A DNA stretch of 64,000 nt from Tridacna crocea (GCA_943736015.1 OX031068.1:25738296-25802295), one strand, 5' to 3'. Numbered from the stretch's first letter, positions 27,520 through 38,529 are shown. Notes: generated by a model from the sequence alone, not told the origin. Numbers and translations: made by a program.

Positions 27520-27705
27520 TTTTCAATCCTTTCACCCGAACTCTTAAACGGCTCTGGGAAGGAAACCTTTTGAAAACTTTGTGGCAAAAGGAGAAAATGC
27601 TGGTAAGCAGTATTTTCTTCTTTTCCCACAATGTTTTCTACCCTTCTCAAAAACAAGTCTTAAGTTTTAGAATCACATTTATGTTGTCGTCTGTAAATTT
27701 CTGTG
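27520..27705 (+). mobile_element. Family 1 MITE, right end lost
   Basis: ccttttgaaaactttgtggc, tip gctggtaagcag, and atgttgtcgtctgtaaat. Confidence 0.82.
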
Positions 27706-27969
27706 CAGTCTTATCTTGATCTTTGTCGTCCGCAAAGGTCCTCGTTTTCGCCCGCTGTCGATTAAAGGGTCAAATTTAATCAAACCTTTTATACTGGGAT
27801 TATCTTTCCAACAATACTGTATTTAATACTTATCCGATAACATAAGTATTTAAGTCATTTTACCATTTACCTCTTGGACACAAATCTTCAAACATCTTGT
27901 AAAGTTCCGATTATTCTTTTTTTGAGGGAGGGGGTACTTTGTAGATCTATGTCGTTTATTAACCCCCAA

Positions 27970-28163
27970 GGCCTGTATTCAACAACCATTCTCAAGAACG
28001 TTCTTAGTCTTATTCTGCAAGATTTTCTTAATTTGAAAGTAACGTTACTTCTGATTGGCTAAATCAATTGGTTTGGCTAATCAGAAGTAGTATTACTTTC
28101 AGACTTGGAAAATTCTGAAGAATGAGACCAAGAACGGTAATACGGTTGGTGAATACGGACCCC
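27970..28163. mobile_element. Family 5 palindromic MITE
   Basis: ggcctgtattcaacaaccat to ggttggtgaatacggacccc. Central ctgattggctaaatca and tggctaatcagaag: one CCAAT box intact on the minus strand, the mirror changed. Confidence 0.9.
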
Positions 28164-28389
28164 AGCCGTTTTCAGTCATATTCCAGATGTGTCGTAATAG
28201 AACAGAACAGAACAATAATGTTTATTCAGGACCTGAATATACATGTAAGATATATCGTCAGTTACCCAAGAGGGATGTAGAAATATACTACATGTATTTC
28301 GTTTCGATCAAGGCAAGCAGAGGGCTTCAGACAAAAACTAGTGAAAAAAAGATAGGTAAATCTGTATCGCGATGGCCACTGCATTTGTC

Positions 28390-28490
28390 CATCATTAAAA
28401 AAGAGTTCTTTTACCAGTGGTTCGTACAATATTCATCCCAAGCCACTGGCTGCTTTCCTTTATAAACATCGTCGAAAAAATTATCAGCGG
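28390..28490 (-). mobile_element. Partial SINE, tRNA head missing
   Basis: ccactggctgctttccttta and ttatcagcggtggaagaggg match the body of the SINEs at 40750 and 50445. Confidence 0.65.
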
Positions 28491-28675
28491 TGGAAGAGGG
28501 ACGAATATTGTGCAATGGCTGTCGTCAGGCTTTGGAAATATTCGAAATTGCTACCCCCAGGTGTCAAGCCCTGTACTGTAGCTTATCGACTATTAGAGCT
28601 ACCTAGTTCTTCGACGATTATCAAAGTAGATCAAGAATTAAAACATTCAAGCATGCGATCATGATTATTATGGTG

Positions 28676-28729
28676 GAGGGAGAAAAATGAAAACGCATTT
28701 TCTCCTTTTTCCAAAATGTTTCTACTCAT
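28676..28729 (+). mobile_element. Family 1 MITE scrap
   Basis: aaaacgcattttctcctttt and ccaaaatgtttctac. Confidence 0.6.
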
Positions 28730-28957
28730 TTAACCCTTCCCCAAACAAGCCCTGGTCTTTAGGTGTCTGCAGTAAAAGTCTATTGAAAACACTGTGGGAA
28801 AAGAAGAAATTGCTCGTAACGAGCAATTTCTTCTTTTCCCACAGTTTTTTCTACCCTGTCTAAGAATTTTCTGCCATTTTCTCCCAATGTAAAATTGTTG
28901 TCTGCAAACACTTTTGGTTAGGAAAAGTCGAAAATTTGTCGTTTAGGAAAGGGTTAA
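28730..28957 (+). mobile_element. Family 1 MITE, subfamily B, with private compensated change
   Basis: TTAACCCTTCCCCAAACAA to GGAAAGGGTTAA. Left arm reads aaaagaagaaattgc and right arm gcaatttcttctttt where other copies have ggag and ctcc. Confidence 0.95.
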
Positions 28958-28979
28958 GAACACTATGTTAGCTTTAATA

Positions 28980-29262
28980 TGGGTTGCAACACGGGAAAAG
29001 GGGCATTCGAACATTTGCGTAAAGTTTGGTCTCGGATCAGCCTGCCAGTTGGCGCAGCCTAATCCGAGACTGCACTTTACGACAACATTAGATATTGTGA
29101 TACAGTAGACTTGTGCAAACCAGAAAATCGTGACTTAATTTTACGGAAAGTGCCGATTCGGATTAGCCTGCGCGGACTGCACATGCTGATACGAAGTCGA
29201 CGCTTTACGGAAATGTCCGAATGTCTCTTTCAGCGTGTTGAAGGCCATACAATTTTGTTATG
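28980..29262. mobile_element. Family 6 MITE
   Basis: Inverted ends gcaacacgggaaaaggggca and, on the other strand, cttcaacacgctgaaagaga, each followed by CATTCG and ACATTT. Inside are cggatcagcctgccag and ggattagcctgcgcgg, related to the family 3 core. Confidence 0.8.
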
Positions 29263-29330
29263 AGAAATAAAAAAATCGGAAATAACGACCAACCACTCCT
29301 TTCGCCACAATGTTTTCACAATGATAAACC

Positions 29331-29525
29331 TTAAACCCTTGCCAAACAACAAACTTTTAAACTTGCCTAAATTGAAAGCTTTTACAGGCGGCAATATATT
29401 TGTGGATTATTGATATTCACGTTTGAAAGGGTGAAAGAAAAAAATGGCAGGAAGAAGAGAAAATGTTGGTTACCAGCATAAAAAATTGTCTCCTTTTTCC
29501 CATAATGTTTTCATAAGGCCTTAGC
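29331..29525 (-). mobile_element. Family 1 MITE with insertion near hairpin tip
   Basis: TTAAACCCTTGCCAAACAA; tip ttggttaccagcataaaaaa then ttgtctcctttttcccat. Confidence 0.82.
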
Positions 29526-29624
29526 TATATTCATTATCCGTATATTCCGTCTCCTGCAATTTTTTTCGGGGGGAGGGCAGGGGAGGGGCGGGGTTTCACT
29601 GATAAACTGCAGAAAAATCTGATT

Positions 29625-29853
29625 TTAACTCTTTACCACACGAGAAAGTTTTAGACTGGTCCAAATTCAATACATTGGCAGACAACAAAATAAAGGTGAC
29701 TGAAAAATTGAAATTTGTTCTGGGAAGGGTAGAAAACACTGTGGGAAAAGTAGAAAATGCTGGTTACCAGCATTTTCTCCTTTTCCCACAGTGTTTTCAA
29801 AAGGCTTCTTTCTCAGGGGCGTCAAAAGTAGGGATTGGGTGGTAAAGAGTTAA
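29625..29853 (-). mobile_element. Family 1 MITE, near-consensus
   Basis: TTAACTCTTTACCACACGAGA to GGTAAAGAGTTAA. Mirrored aacactgtggg and cccacagtgtt arms. Confidence 0.96.
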
Positions 29854-29990
29854 ACAAGAGTTGACATGCAATGCACCTAAATCATTTACCACACTTGTCC
29901 CCTCCTCGTCCCCTTTTTTTTTCGACCACGAGAAAAAAGTGTTTATCAAAACTTTGGTGAAAAACGAGAAAAAATACTGTTTACAAGCGT

Positions 29991-30213
29991 TTAACTCATT
30001 ACCAAACGACAAAATTTTAGGAAAGTCCAAATCAAAAGCATTTGCAAACGACAAATTAAAAGTGACTGAAAATTTGAAATGTTTTGTGAATGTTAGAAAA
30101 CATTGTGGGAAAAGGAGAAAATGCTGGTTACTAGCATTTTCTCCTTTTCCCACAATGTTTTCTAAAGGCTTTTCATGGTCCAGAAAAGTAGGGATTGTGT
30201 GGTAATGGGTTAA
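29991..30213 (-). mobile_element. Family 1 MITE
   Basis: TTAACTCATTACCAAACGACA to GGTAATGGGTTAA; tip gctggttactagc. Confidence 0.95.
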
Positions 30214-30271
30214 CTCCTTTTCTCACAACGTTTTCTAATTTTTTTTATAGGCAAATCCCATCACTGAAGCC

Positions 30272-30490
30272 TTAACTCTTTACCACGTATTTCCCGACTT
30301 TTAAAACCCCTGTGAAAGAAGCCATTGTGAGAAAAGGAGACATGTTGGTAACCAGCATTTTCTCCTTTTTCCACACTGTTTTCTTTTCTGCCTAAAACAA
30401 AATTCAACTCTTTAGTCACATTTATTTCGTCCTCTGCAAATGCTTTGAATTTGCACCAGTCTAAAATTTTATCGTTTGGTAAAGAATTAA
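30272..30490 (+). mobile_element. Family 1 MITE, left arm shortened
   Basis: TTAACTCTTTACCACGTATT to GGTAAAGAATTAA; gccattgtgagaaaaggaga replaces the usual left arm. Confidence 0.9.
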
Positions 30491-30585
30491 CCTGAAAAAT
30501 AAGGGAAATAAAACTTTCAAGCTGATAGTAAAACCCATAATTGCGCTATTTCAGAGTATTTTTTACGTTTGAGAAAATTGTATTC

Positions 30586-30685
30586 TTATCAGACAGTGTA
30601 GATCCCAGATCAGACTGCACGTTATGTGCAGTCTGATCTTGATCTACACTGTCTGCAAAAGGTTCTGGAGTCGCGGTTAGCAGCC
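30586..30685. repeat. Family 2 palindrome
   Basis: agacagtgtagatcccagat, cagactgcacgttatgtgca, gatcttgatctacactgtct, then gagtcgcggttagcagcc. Confidence 0.93.
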
Positions 30686-30699
30686 TATGGTTTAGAGCA

Positions 30700-30773
30700 T
30701 GTTTAATTTGTCGTCTGCAAATGCTATCAGTTTGGAATTCAGTCTAAATCGTTGCCGTCTGTTTAAGAGTTAA
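30700..30773 (+). mobile_element. Family 1 MITE, right end only
   Basis: taatttgtcgtctgcaaatg to ctgtttaagagTTAA, fused directly after a family 2 copy. Confidence 0.8.
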
Positions 30774-31282
30774 GTTTGTCTGGTCCGTATGTAAATAAAA
30801 CGTCGATAATGCTTTTGACGAAGTATTTGATAGGAAATATCTTGACTGATAAACTTATCAATCAAGTGTTTAACGTTTTACCAAACGACAAACCGTTCGA
30901 CTTGCAGGGCTTTTTTTGTGAGTATTTTTCCCTCTGGCAAAATGTTTCAAAATCATGCTACTGCAAGACAACAGAAAGCTGACTGTAGACAGTGATTTGT
31001 TTCCCGTCAACCCCCTCCTATCCCCTCCCTCGACCAAAAAAAAAAGGTTGATTTTTTCATGGTAAAGAGAAAATATTTTTGGAATCGAAATTGATTGGTT
31101 GTAAAAAGAAATTGCCCATACTTCAAATGTTTTCAGAAAAATTAAAGATCTATTTTTAGACATAAAAACTCATATCTACTGTAATAGGCTCAAACCTAAA
31201 GCATACTCCACATCCCGTTGTTTCCCGTGTTCACGGGGAGTATGTGTGCGGCCATAGAAACCCCGTCCAATCTCAATCAATT

Positions 31283-31356
31283 TAACCCTTTATCACACAT
31301 TTTCGAGTTTTAATATCCGAAAAGAACGACCCTCAGAAACTAACCAGCATTTCTCC
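31283..31356 (+). mobile_element. Family 1 MITE, left half with internal deletion
   Basis: ttaaccctttatcacacatt, gaccctcagaaactaaccag, catttctcc. Confidence 0.75.
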
Positions 31357-31582
31357 TTAAAACTCGTTACCAGACGGCAACATTTTAGCCTTGTCCAATT
31401 TGAAAGCATTTGCAGACGACAATTTCGGCGTGACACAACTGGTGCAATTTTTCTTTGATAGGTTAGAACACATTGTGGGAAAATAGAAAATACTGGTCAG
31501 CATTTTGTGTACTTTTCCCATAATCTTTTCAAAAGGCTTCATTCCCAGTTTCGATAAATGGCGGTATTGTATTGTAAAGGTC
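31357..31582 (-). mobile_element. Family 1 MITE
   Basis: TTAAAACTCGTTACCAGACGG to attgtaaaggtcc; core tactggtcagcattttg. Confidence 0.85.
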
Positions 31583-31621
31583 CAAGCTATTGCTATTTCA
31601 ATGTTATGTTTTCGGAAACAA

Positions 31622-31735
31622 TATCTCCCTATCGGATATTGTAGATCAAAGATCAGACTGCACCTTCTGTGCAGTCTGATCTGGATCTATACTGTCCGCA
31701 AAAGGTCAGTGAGTCGCGCTTAGCAGCCTAAGGTT
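31622..31735. repeat. Family 2 palindrome
   Basis: tcggatattgtagatcaaag, atcagactgcaccttctgtg, cagtctgatctggatctata, then cgcgcttagcagcctaagg. Confidence 0.92.
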
Positions 31736-31978
31736 TAAACACTAATTTCACAGAGCATGGCTAACTTCTGTCGTACCAGACATATTTCGTACCCTTCGTT
31801 GCGTAGTATGATATAAAATACGTTAAGCTATAACGGGCCTTTTTACCTCTCTACATTCTACATGTTGACATAAAATCTGAAAACATCTTGGGCAGTATAA
31901 AGGAGTTTTACTGGCAGTAGCTCCTTTTCTTAATTTGTCGATGTAACAACAATAAAAAAATATTTGCATAAATGATAT

Positions 31979-31981
<3 letters not shown>

Positions 31982-32016
<35 letters not shown>
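31982..32016. repeat. (CT)n microsatellite
   Basis: Uninterrupted CT tract of about 35 bp. Confidence 0.97.
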
Positions 32017-32020
<4 letters not shown>

Positions 32021-32244
32021 CTACTGCTTCCTTTCCAGCATATTCGGTAAAAAGTCCTGTGTCTGATTAAGGGGTATACAAAAGGTTGTTGCAGTACAGG
32101 CGTATCTTGTTAATATTGAATTTCTGTGGCATGCAAGGTATTGAATGGCACAAAAGATTTCTGATGGGAAAGAAAGGGAATATTAAAACTTCAATTGATT
32201 GATTATGTCATCGACGTAATATTGATTCATGGATATAGAACTAT

Positions 32245-32474
32245 TTAACCCTTTACCCCATAAGGCCATTTCTGCGGTATCTCTAATTGACCCTAAATAA
32301 CAGCAAGAATGAAGCTGTTTCTTATGTGTATATAACACCTTTTGATAGTGTAGAAAACATTGTTGCAAAATGTGAAATTGCTCATCACGAGCAATTTTAC
32401 CTTTTGCCACAATGTTTTCTAAAGGCTCTTACAAGCAATGCGTAGAAATGAATATCTATGGAGTAAAGGGTTAA
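32245..32474 (+). mobile_element. Family 1 MITE, subfamily C, complete
   Basis: TTAACCCTTTACCCCATAAGG to GAGTAAAGGGTTAA. Includes ctaaataacagcaagaatga and core attgctcatcacgagcaatt. Confidence 0.95.
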
Positions 32475-32743
32475 ATTCTCCTTTTCAATAATCTATTGAA
32501 TGCACTCCTTATTTCTATTTTTTTCAAAACTTAAAGGAACACTACCGGACATAAGTTAACAGTTCAGGGGATCAAAATGCAGACCAATTTAACATTCAAA
32601 GGTGTGGAATTAACTATAAGTCTTATAATGTGCTACTGTGGAATCTGTCAACGTTACAAGGCTGCCGGAAGAAAAAGATATCGTAAAAGTTTAACAAAAA
32701 TACTATATAGTATGTCAACTTTCACTCTAGTTTTATAATATAT

Positions 32744-32837
32744 TTTATTTCATCTCGTGAACACCATCGGTATATTTTCGCTCGTGGTTGCTCCACTCGT
32801 GAAGATATTACCGATGGTGTCAACTCGATGAAATAAA
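32744..32837. repeat. Unclassified inverted repeat
   Basis: tttatttcatctcgtgaaca, ccatcggta against taccgatggtgtcaactcga, tgaaataaa. The loop holds gctcgtggttgctccactcg. Confidence 0.8.
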
Positions 32838-32977
32838 TTTCGATCTTTCACCGAAAAAAAAAAACCATATATCCTCTATATCATGTCGGCAGCAGTTACT
32901 GGAACTTTGTCAGACCGTCCCTACACACATTATTAGACTCATGAAAATATCCATACTTTTAAATGGTTTACATAAAT

Positions 32978-33112
32978 AAATTCTTTACCAAACGACAGAT
33001 TTTTAGGCTTGCCCAAATGGAGAGCATTTGCAGATGACAAAATAAAAGTGACTGAAAATTTGAAATTTGTTTTGTGAAGGGTAGAAAACATTGTGGAAAA
33101 AGGAGAAACACT
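32978..33112 (-). mobile_element. Family 1 MITE cut inside the hairpin
   Basis: ttctttaccaaacgacagat to gtggaaaaaggagaaaca, then abrupt change into the inverted repeat that follows. Confidence 0.82.
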
Positions 33113-33116
33113 CTAA

Positions 33117-33294
33117 TTGGATTCGTGTAATATCGCCGTTCATCGCCAAAATTGTATAGATTCAGCTAAGACTCGGGAAATGCATAATATCGATGAAGGG
33201 AAGCAGCGGTTATTGGTCGATCGATTACGGATTACCCGAGTTTTAGCCGAATCCGTTCGTTTTTCGGCGATGAAAGTCGATGTTACACGAATCC
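33117..33294. mobile_element. Unclassified palindromic MITE
   Basis: Arms of about 75 bp: ggattcgtgtaatatcgccg, tcatcgcc, cagctaagactcggg; mirrored by cccgagttttagccgaatcc, ggcgatgaaagtcgatgtta, cacgaatcc. Single copy in the window. Confidence 0.75.
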
Positions 33295-33535
33295 CATCAG
33301 GGTTCTCTATCCTTAAATTGGTCTTCAATTCGACTCCCGAATTATTTACATTTTGCAGCTAGTTGACCTGTTTTTAAAAGTGGCCTTTATTGAATCATAA
33401 ACAATTTCAAATTGCCTTGACAACGCTTTCATAGAGATCACAACTATTTGCTTTGATATGAAATGGGAGATATGGACCTTTTTAGTTAGTCTGGATTACC
33501 TGCACCTACCACTACGTACTCTTGAAGTAAGGAGG

Positions 33536-33600
33536 GTTACCAGACTACTTTCTAGTAGGCGTGGTACCAGACTACTTTCTAGTAGGCGTAGAAGCCAGAG
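33536..33600. repeat. Two-copy tandem repeat
   Basis: accagactactttctagtag, gcgt occurs twice in a row (33540 and 33567). Confidence 0.85.
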
Positions 33601-33636
33601 ACAAGCTCCCACCGAAAGGGAATGGGCGTAGTCCGC

Positions 33637-33863
33637 TTAACTCTACCAAACGGCAAAATTTTAGACTGGTCCAAATTGAAAGCACTTGCAGACGACAAAA
33701 TAAACGGAGTTAAAAATTTGAAATTTGTTTCCAGCAGGGTAAAAAACATTGTGGGAAAAGGAGAAAATACTGATTACAAGCATTGTCCCATTTTCCCACC
33801 GTTGAATGTTTTCAAAAGGCTTCTGTCTTTGTAAAAACCAGGAATGGTTTGGTAAAAGGTTAG
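33637..33863 (-). mobile_element. Family 1 MITE
   Basis: TTAACTCTACCAAACGGCA to ggtaaaaggtta; core tactgattacaagcattg is imperfect. Confidence 0.88.
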
Positions 33864-34094
33864 TAGAAGGGGTTTTAGCAAACGTGACAAAAGAAATGCA
33901 CACAAAAAATGTTTACAACAAATATAAGTTATTGATTACATTACGTTCGGGTTGTGGGCTTTAGAAATATTTCAAAAGCAAATATTAATCAAGTTTTTAG
34001 TTTTCGAAACATACCAGAAAGATCTAGTATTTCTGTGCGATACTGTTTTTTTTTTTGATAAAAATTTTCAACGATATATACAAAACAAGGACAT

Positions 34095-34140
34095 TTGTAG
34101 ACGGCACAGGTCGAGATTAGACTGCACAAAACGTTTGAAT
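34095..34140. repeat. Family 2 palindrome, left half
   Basis: cacaggtcgagattagactg, cacaaaacg only. Confidence 0.6.
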
Positions 34141-34146
34141 TATTGC

Positions 34147-34356
34147 CTTAACACTTTACCAAACAATCCCTGGTTTTTACCACCGTGAGATAGAAGTCTC
34201 TTGAAAACATTGTGGGAAAAGGAGAAAATGCTTGTAACCAGCATTTTCTCCTTTTTCCGCAATGTTTTCTACCCTGTTGGAAACAATTCTCCATTTTTGA
34301 GGTAAGTTTATTTTGTCGTCTGCAGGTACTAGAATTTTGTCGTTTGGTAGAGTTAA
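34147..34356 (+). mobile_element. Family 1 MITE
   Basis: TTAACACTTTACCAAACAA to TTTGGTAGAGTTAA; tip gcttgtaaccagc. Confidence 0.93.
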
Positions 34357-34403
34357 CTTGATGAACATAACTGTCTGTTTCAATATTGTCTAGGGGTTAT
34401 TTC

Positions 34404-34667
34404 TTAACAAAACGACAAAGTTCTAGACTTGTCAAAACTGGAAAAAATGCGTAAAACTGAATAAATGGAACGCAAAAAGACTGAAATTAAATAGAAAACA
34501 TTTGGGAAAAGAAGAAAATTCCGGTAACCAATAATTTTTCCTTTTTTCACGAATATTATCTAACATTTTAAAGGCAAATTCCATCATTGAATCTTTATGA
34601 ATATAAATCTGCAAATGCTTTCGACATAGACAAATCTATATTTGGCCCGTGTGATATTTAGAGTTTA
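34404..34667. mobile_element. Family 1 MITE, eroded
   Basis: ttaacaaaacgacaaagttc, ggaaaagaagaaaattccgg, taaccaataatttttcc. Confidence 0.7.
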
Positions 34668-34883
34668 AAAAAAAAACACTGTCTTTTTCATTTGAACAGA
34701 ATCGTCCATTCTTTTCTTTAGTTTCGCATTTGCAAATGAAGTTCAAGTGTTTGTAAGCGTTAATTGAGTTGTTTGTCAGGCTTTCGTAAACATTTCCATT
34801 ACTTATAAATTTACTTGTGGAGTGAAATCTTTCGATCACTGAATTGCTGAATAATTTATGCTCTTTGTTCCTAAGTACGTTAG

Positions 34884-34895
34884 AATAGAGAGAGA

Positions 34896-34947
<52 letters not shown>

Positions 34948-34998
34948 GACCGATCGAGCGCCCGACCGACCCACTCACTGACCGACCAACCGACAGGC

Positions 34999-35029
<31 letters not shown>

Positions 35030-35040
35030 TAGACAGACGC
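34884..35040. repeat. (AG)n followed by (GACA)n
   Basis: AG tract at 34884-34948, a short unique stretch, then CAGA/GACA units at 34996-35036. The repeat opens long frames on both strands; these are not genes. Confidence 0.96.
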
Positions 35041-35214
35041 ACGCATAAACACACGATTTCTTTTAAAGTTTGTCTTTTAATCTCTTGACATAAACCCCCC
35101 CTCCCCTATACTTTGTAATCATCTGCTATACGTCATTACCTCTTACAACAAACCTTCAAGTACAATATAGACGACTTTGATAATGTTGTATAGTGGTCTG
35201 TTGACAATCATATG

Positions 35215-35335
35215 AACCGTGCTCTGTGAAAAGGGAGCTTAATGCGTTTACGAAAAGTTTCGGCCCAGGTCAGCCTGCGCGGACTGCGCAAGCTGACCTG
35301 GGCCGAAACTTTTCGCTTTCATGACGCGTTTGCTA
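35215..35335. repeat. Family 3 palindrome, intact; empty site for family 1
   Basis: gtgctctgtgaaaagggagc, TTAA, tgcgtttacgaaaag, cggcccaggtcagcctgcgc, ggactgcgca, agctgacctgggccgaaact. The TTAA here is the spot occupied by a MITE in the copy at 62190. Confidence 0.9.
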
Positions 35336-35357
35336 GAATATAAGACTCAAGCTAACG

Positions 35358-35435
35358 TTGTGGATACTGTAGATCAAAGATCAAATGCACGTTTTACGTG
35401 CAGTCTGATCTTTGATTTACAATGTCCACAAAACA
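35358..35435. repeat. Family 2 palindrome
   Basis: actgtagatcaaagatcaaa, tgcacgttttacgtgca, gtctgatctttgatttacaa. Confidence 0.9.
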
Positions 35436-35623
35436 ACAAATGAGTGTGAAAGGTATAGTGTATGGGTCAATTAACATATATGTACATGAAAGGTGACAAG
35501 TTCACTCGACTCAGATACGTATTTATTTTAGGCAGTAACGGAAACAGGGCCAAACGTTCACGGAGTATAAATTATTGATATTTCATTGGCGTGTTGAGAC
35601 CAGCTTTTTTTTGCGCCTTGTCG

Positions 35624-35680
35624 AGGACAGTGTAGATCCACGACCAGACCGCACAAAACATGCAGTCTGATTTTTCATTC
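35624..35680. repeat. Family 2 palindrome, right arm cut
   Basis: gacagtgtagatccacgacc, agaccgcacaaaacatgcag, tctga. Confidence 0.75.
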
Positions 35681-35784
35681 ATCTTTGTTGCTCTATAATA
35701 CTATTCGTGAGCCGTTTTGACTATGAATAAGGCCTGAAAAGCAGTAGTTGAGGTTTTTCTTTCTGGAAACAATGTTCTTGTAAG

Positions 35785-35984
35785 CTTTTATTAAATAATC
35801 CAGGGTTTCAACACAACTGAGGAAGAAGATTTTGGAAAATATTTAAGGAAAAACAGAAAAATGGCTTTTCCCACAATGCTGCTACCATTTCAAAGAGAAG
35901 TCCAAATGACAGTACTCATACATTTGTCGTCTGCAAACATTTTCAACAGACCAGAAAAACATCTTTGTCTGGAAAAGGAATTAA
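35785..35984 (+). mobile_element. Family 1 MITE, eroded
   Basis: ttattaaataatccagggt, aaaatggcttttcccacaat, tttgtcgtctgcaaac, ggaattaa. Confidence 0.7.
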
Positions 35985-36040
35985 TATATTATGAGGGCAA
36001 TTCAGCATAAAAGAAACCTGCAAAGCAAAGAAAACATTCT

Positions 36041-36062
36041 ATGAGAGAGAGAGAGAGAGAGA
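36041..36062. repeat. Short (AG)n tract
   Basis: About 22 bp of AG. Confidence 0.95.
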
Positions 36063-36159
36063 GGTCTTTTCTATAAAAGTATAAAAGAGACCTAAGAACG
36101 AAACATTATTCCTTACTTCCGGTGTGATATACTATACATATGTAGAAAATACTTGAGCC

Positions 36160-36300
36160 CATTCACTGAACGATCCTGTGTTTTAATGACCCAGAGAAAG
36201 GAGGCTTTTGAAAAAAAAAAATGCATACAGAGAAAATACCTGGAACCATCGTTCTATCTTCTCCCAACAATGTTTCACCCTTTCAAAGACCAATGATTTA
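36160..36300 (+). mobile_element. Family 1 MITE, strongly decayed
   Basis: actgaacgatcctgtgtttt, agaaaggaggcttttgaaaa, cccaacaatgtttcaccc. Confidence 0.55.
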
Positions 36301-36579
36301 AGCCCAGAAATTGTACTAACTGAGTGATTGAAAATCTTCTTGTATTTCATTTCCCTTTCAACCCATTCAACCCATTTCCTGTTTGATACTGAAGCCGTTT
36401 TATGTAACAAGAACTTTTATTTATTTAAAATGCACCACCTCTCAAATTACTTCATAGCCTCACTTCCCGTGTGAACTATCCTTATCCTAGATGTACCTAT
36501 AATTTTGTGTAAAAGAATGACAGAGTAGATTCATATCACGCACCACTTAACAGCATAGACGAACAATTTAGCCAGGACT

Positions 36580-37020
36580 TTTTGGCTACGGACGTTTTGG
36601 GCACGGATGTTCTGGCCAGGACTCTTTGGGTACGGACGTGCAGGGACTCTGCACATGTGGGCACGGACGTTTTGGCCAGGACTCTGTGCGTAAGTTTCTG
36701 CTGGGACTCTTTGGGCACGGACGTTTTGGCCAAGACTCTTTGTGTACAGATGTTTTGGATACGGACGTTTTAGCCAGGACGCTTCGGACACGGACTTTTG
36801 GGGTACAGACGTTTTGGGCAGGACTCTTTGTGTACAGATGTTTTGGGCACGGACGTTTCTGCCAGGACGCTTCAGGCACGGACCTTTGGGGTACAGACGT
36901 TTTGGGCAGGACTCTTTGAGTACGGACGTTTTATCTAGGACCTTTTTGGCACGGACGTTTTGGGTAAGCACGTTTTGGCCGCGGACGTTCTGACCATGGA
37001 CGTTCTGGAAACGGGCGTTT
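36580..37020. repeat. Minisatellite of ~15-bp units (TTTTGGGCACGGACG)
   Basis: Diverged units ggacgttttgggcac and variants alternate with aggactctttgggta, forming higher-order units of about 45-60 bp. One strand is G/T-rich. Several frames stay open on both strands because the unit is a multiple of three and lacks stops. No start context, splice pattern or family match supports a gene. Confidence 0.85.
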
Positions 37021-37209
37021 GGCCCCTGCGAACTACGTTGACCTGGTTCTATAACTTTTTGCAAATACATGTACATTAAGTTTCCTTTCAAAGCGCTCGA
37101 ATATATTTTCTTGTCGGAGAAGGAAATCAGATGCCTTCATAATGGCTTCTAAAAAGGGGACACTCCGGTAATATGCTCTACGCCCAAGCCCTTTGGCCTT
37201 GTAGAGTTT

Positions 37210-37274
37210 GAAGGAAGGAAGGAAGGAAGGAAGGAAGGAAGGAAGGAAGGAAGGAAGGAAGGAAGGAAGGAAGG
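37210..37274. repeat. (GGAA)n microsatellite
   Basis: About 16 units without interruption. Confidence 0.98.
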
Positions 37275-37496
37275 TTGATTCGCTGGTTTGTGATTCACCT
37301 TTTTTAAAGTGAACCTTTAGCGATCTTAAATATTTTCTGCCACACGTTCTTTGTAAAAAGACTAAATTGACCTGGTACTTTATCATAGAACACACGAACA
37401 TTTGTAAATCATACCTGCAATGTCAGTGATTGAATAAATTCACTGCATAAGCAGATTACGTTCTCTCTAATCTTCTTCGACAATGTCACCTTTACC

Positions 37497-37732
37497 TTAA
37501 CTCTTTACCAAATGACAAAATATTAGACTCAGTGTCCAAATTGAAAGCACTTGCAGACGACAAAATGATCATTTCATAGTTATTACTTATTATTAGATTT
37601 GAGAAGGGTAGAAAACGTTTTTGGAAAAAGGGGAAAATGCTGATTAACAGAATTTTCTCCTTTTCCCAAAGTGTTTTCAAATGCTGTCTTCATCAGACTT
37701 GTTTAAAGTCTGAATGTGTGGTTAAGGGTTAA
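37497..37732 (-). mobile_element. Family 1 MITE
   Basis: TTAACTCTTTACCAAATGACA to gtggttaagggTTAA; core gctgattaacagaatt. Confidence 0.9.
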
Positions 37733-37911
37733 AAACTGCTCCATATCTATTGAAGGAGACATGGAGCATTTTCCGTTAAAATACAAAGTTTCCGGTTGTC
37801 CTTTCAAAGATTTTACCAAGCTTCTTTACCGTAATTATATCCACAGTTTTTTTTTTTAAAAAATCTAAAAATAATAATCAAAATTAGTACTTGAATGCAG
37901 TTACACATATC

Positions 37912-38139
37912 TTAACCTTTTCCCAAACAACATATTTTGGACTCTTCCAAACTGAAAGAGTTTGTAGAGGACAATTTTAGATTTCGAGAAAATGGCAGAT
38001 AGTTCTCAAAAAGGGTAGAAAACACTGTGGGAAAAGGAGAAATTGCTCGTCACGAGCAATTTCTCCTTTTCCCACAGTGTTTTCAAAAGACTTTTACTGT
38101 AGACACGTAAAAACCAGGGCTTGTTTGGGAAAGGGTTAA
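37912..38139 (-). mobile_element. Family 1 MITE, subfamily B, perfect hairpin
   Basis: TTAACCTTTTCCCAAACAA to GGGAAAGGGTTAA. Arms from gaaaacactgtgggaaaagg to the tip GCTCGT-C-ACGAGC pair completely. Confidence 0.97.
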
Positions 38140-38249
38140 TGCAAAGGTTTTTGTTTTAACGAGAAAAGATTTACCCCTGACCTGCTATAGCAAGTGAGTC
38201 AGTCCCATTGTAAAAACCTCAAATTTTGCTTTTTTCAAAGTTATCTTTT

Positions 38250-38355
38250 AGGAAAAGATATCTCCTTATCAGACAGTGTAGATCCAAGATCAGACTGCAC
38301 GTTCTGTGCAGTCTGATCTTGATCTACATGGTTCACAAAAGTTCCTTGAGACATG
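38250..38355. repeat. Family 2 palindrome
   Basis: agacagtgtagatccaagat, cagactgcacgttctgtgca, gtctgatcttgatctacatg. Confidence 0.93.
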
Positions 38356-38529
38356 TGTACAATAACCCAATTCGCCGATACGCCTTTTTAAAAAAAAAAA
38401 ATTGATTCGATGAAAAATGCCCGACTGGGAGCAATCTTAAGTTAAAATTTTTCGACGGGGGATATCATTTTAACGAAATTGCTTGGTTTTTTTTAAGTTT
38501 TTTTTTTCTATCAAATTGTCTGGTTTTCA

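Noticed and set aside
28196-28260. LINE 3' end (agaacagaacagaacaataa)
   Set aside because: A similar short motif occurs at 51890, but no reverse transcriptase frame or tail structure supports it.
36531-37091. 186-codon minus-strand frame rich in QNVRAQ-type repeats
   Set aside because: Explained by the stop-free 15-bp minisatellite; other frames on both strands are open as well.
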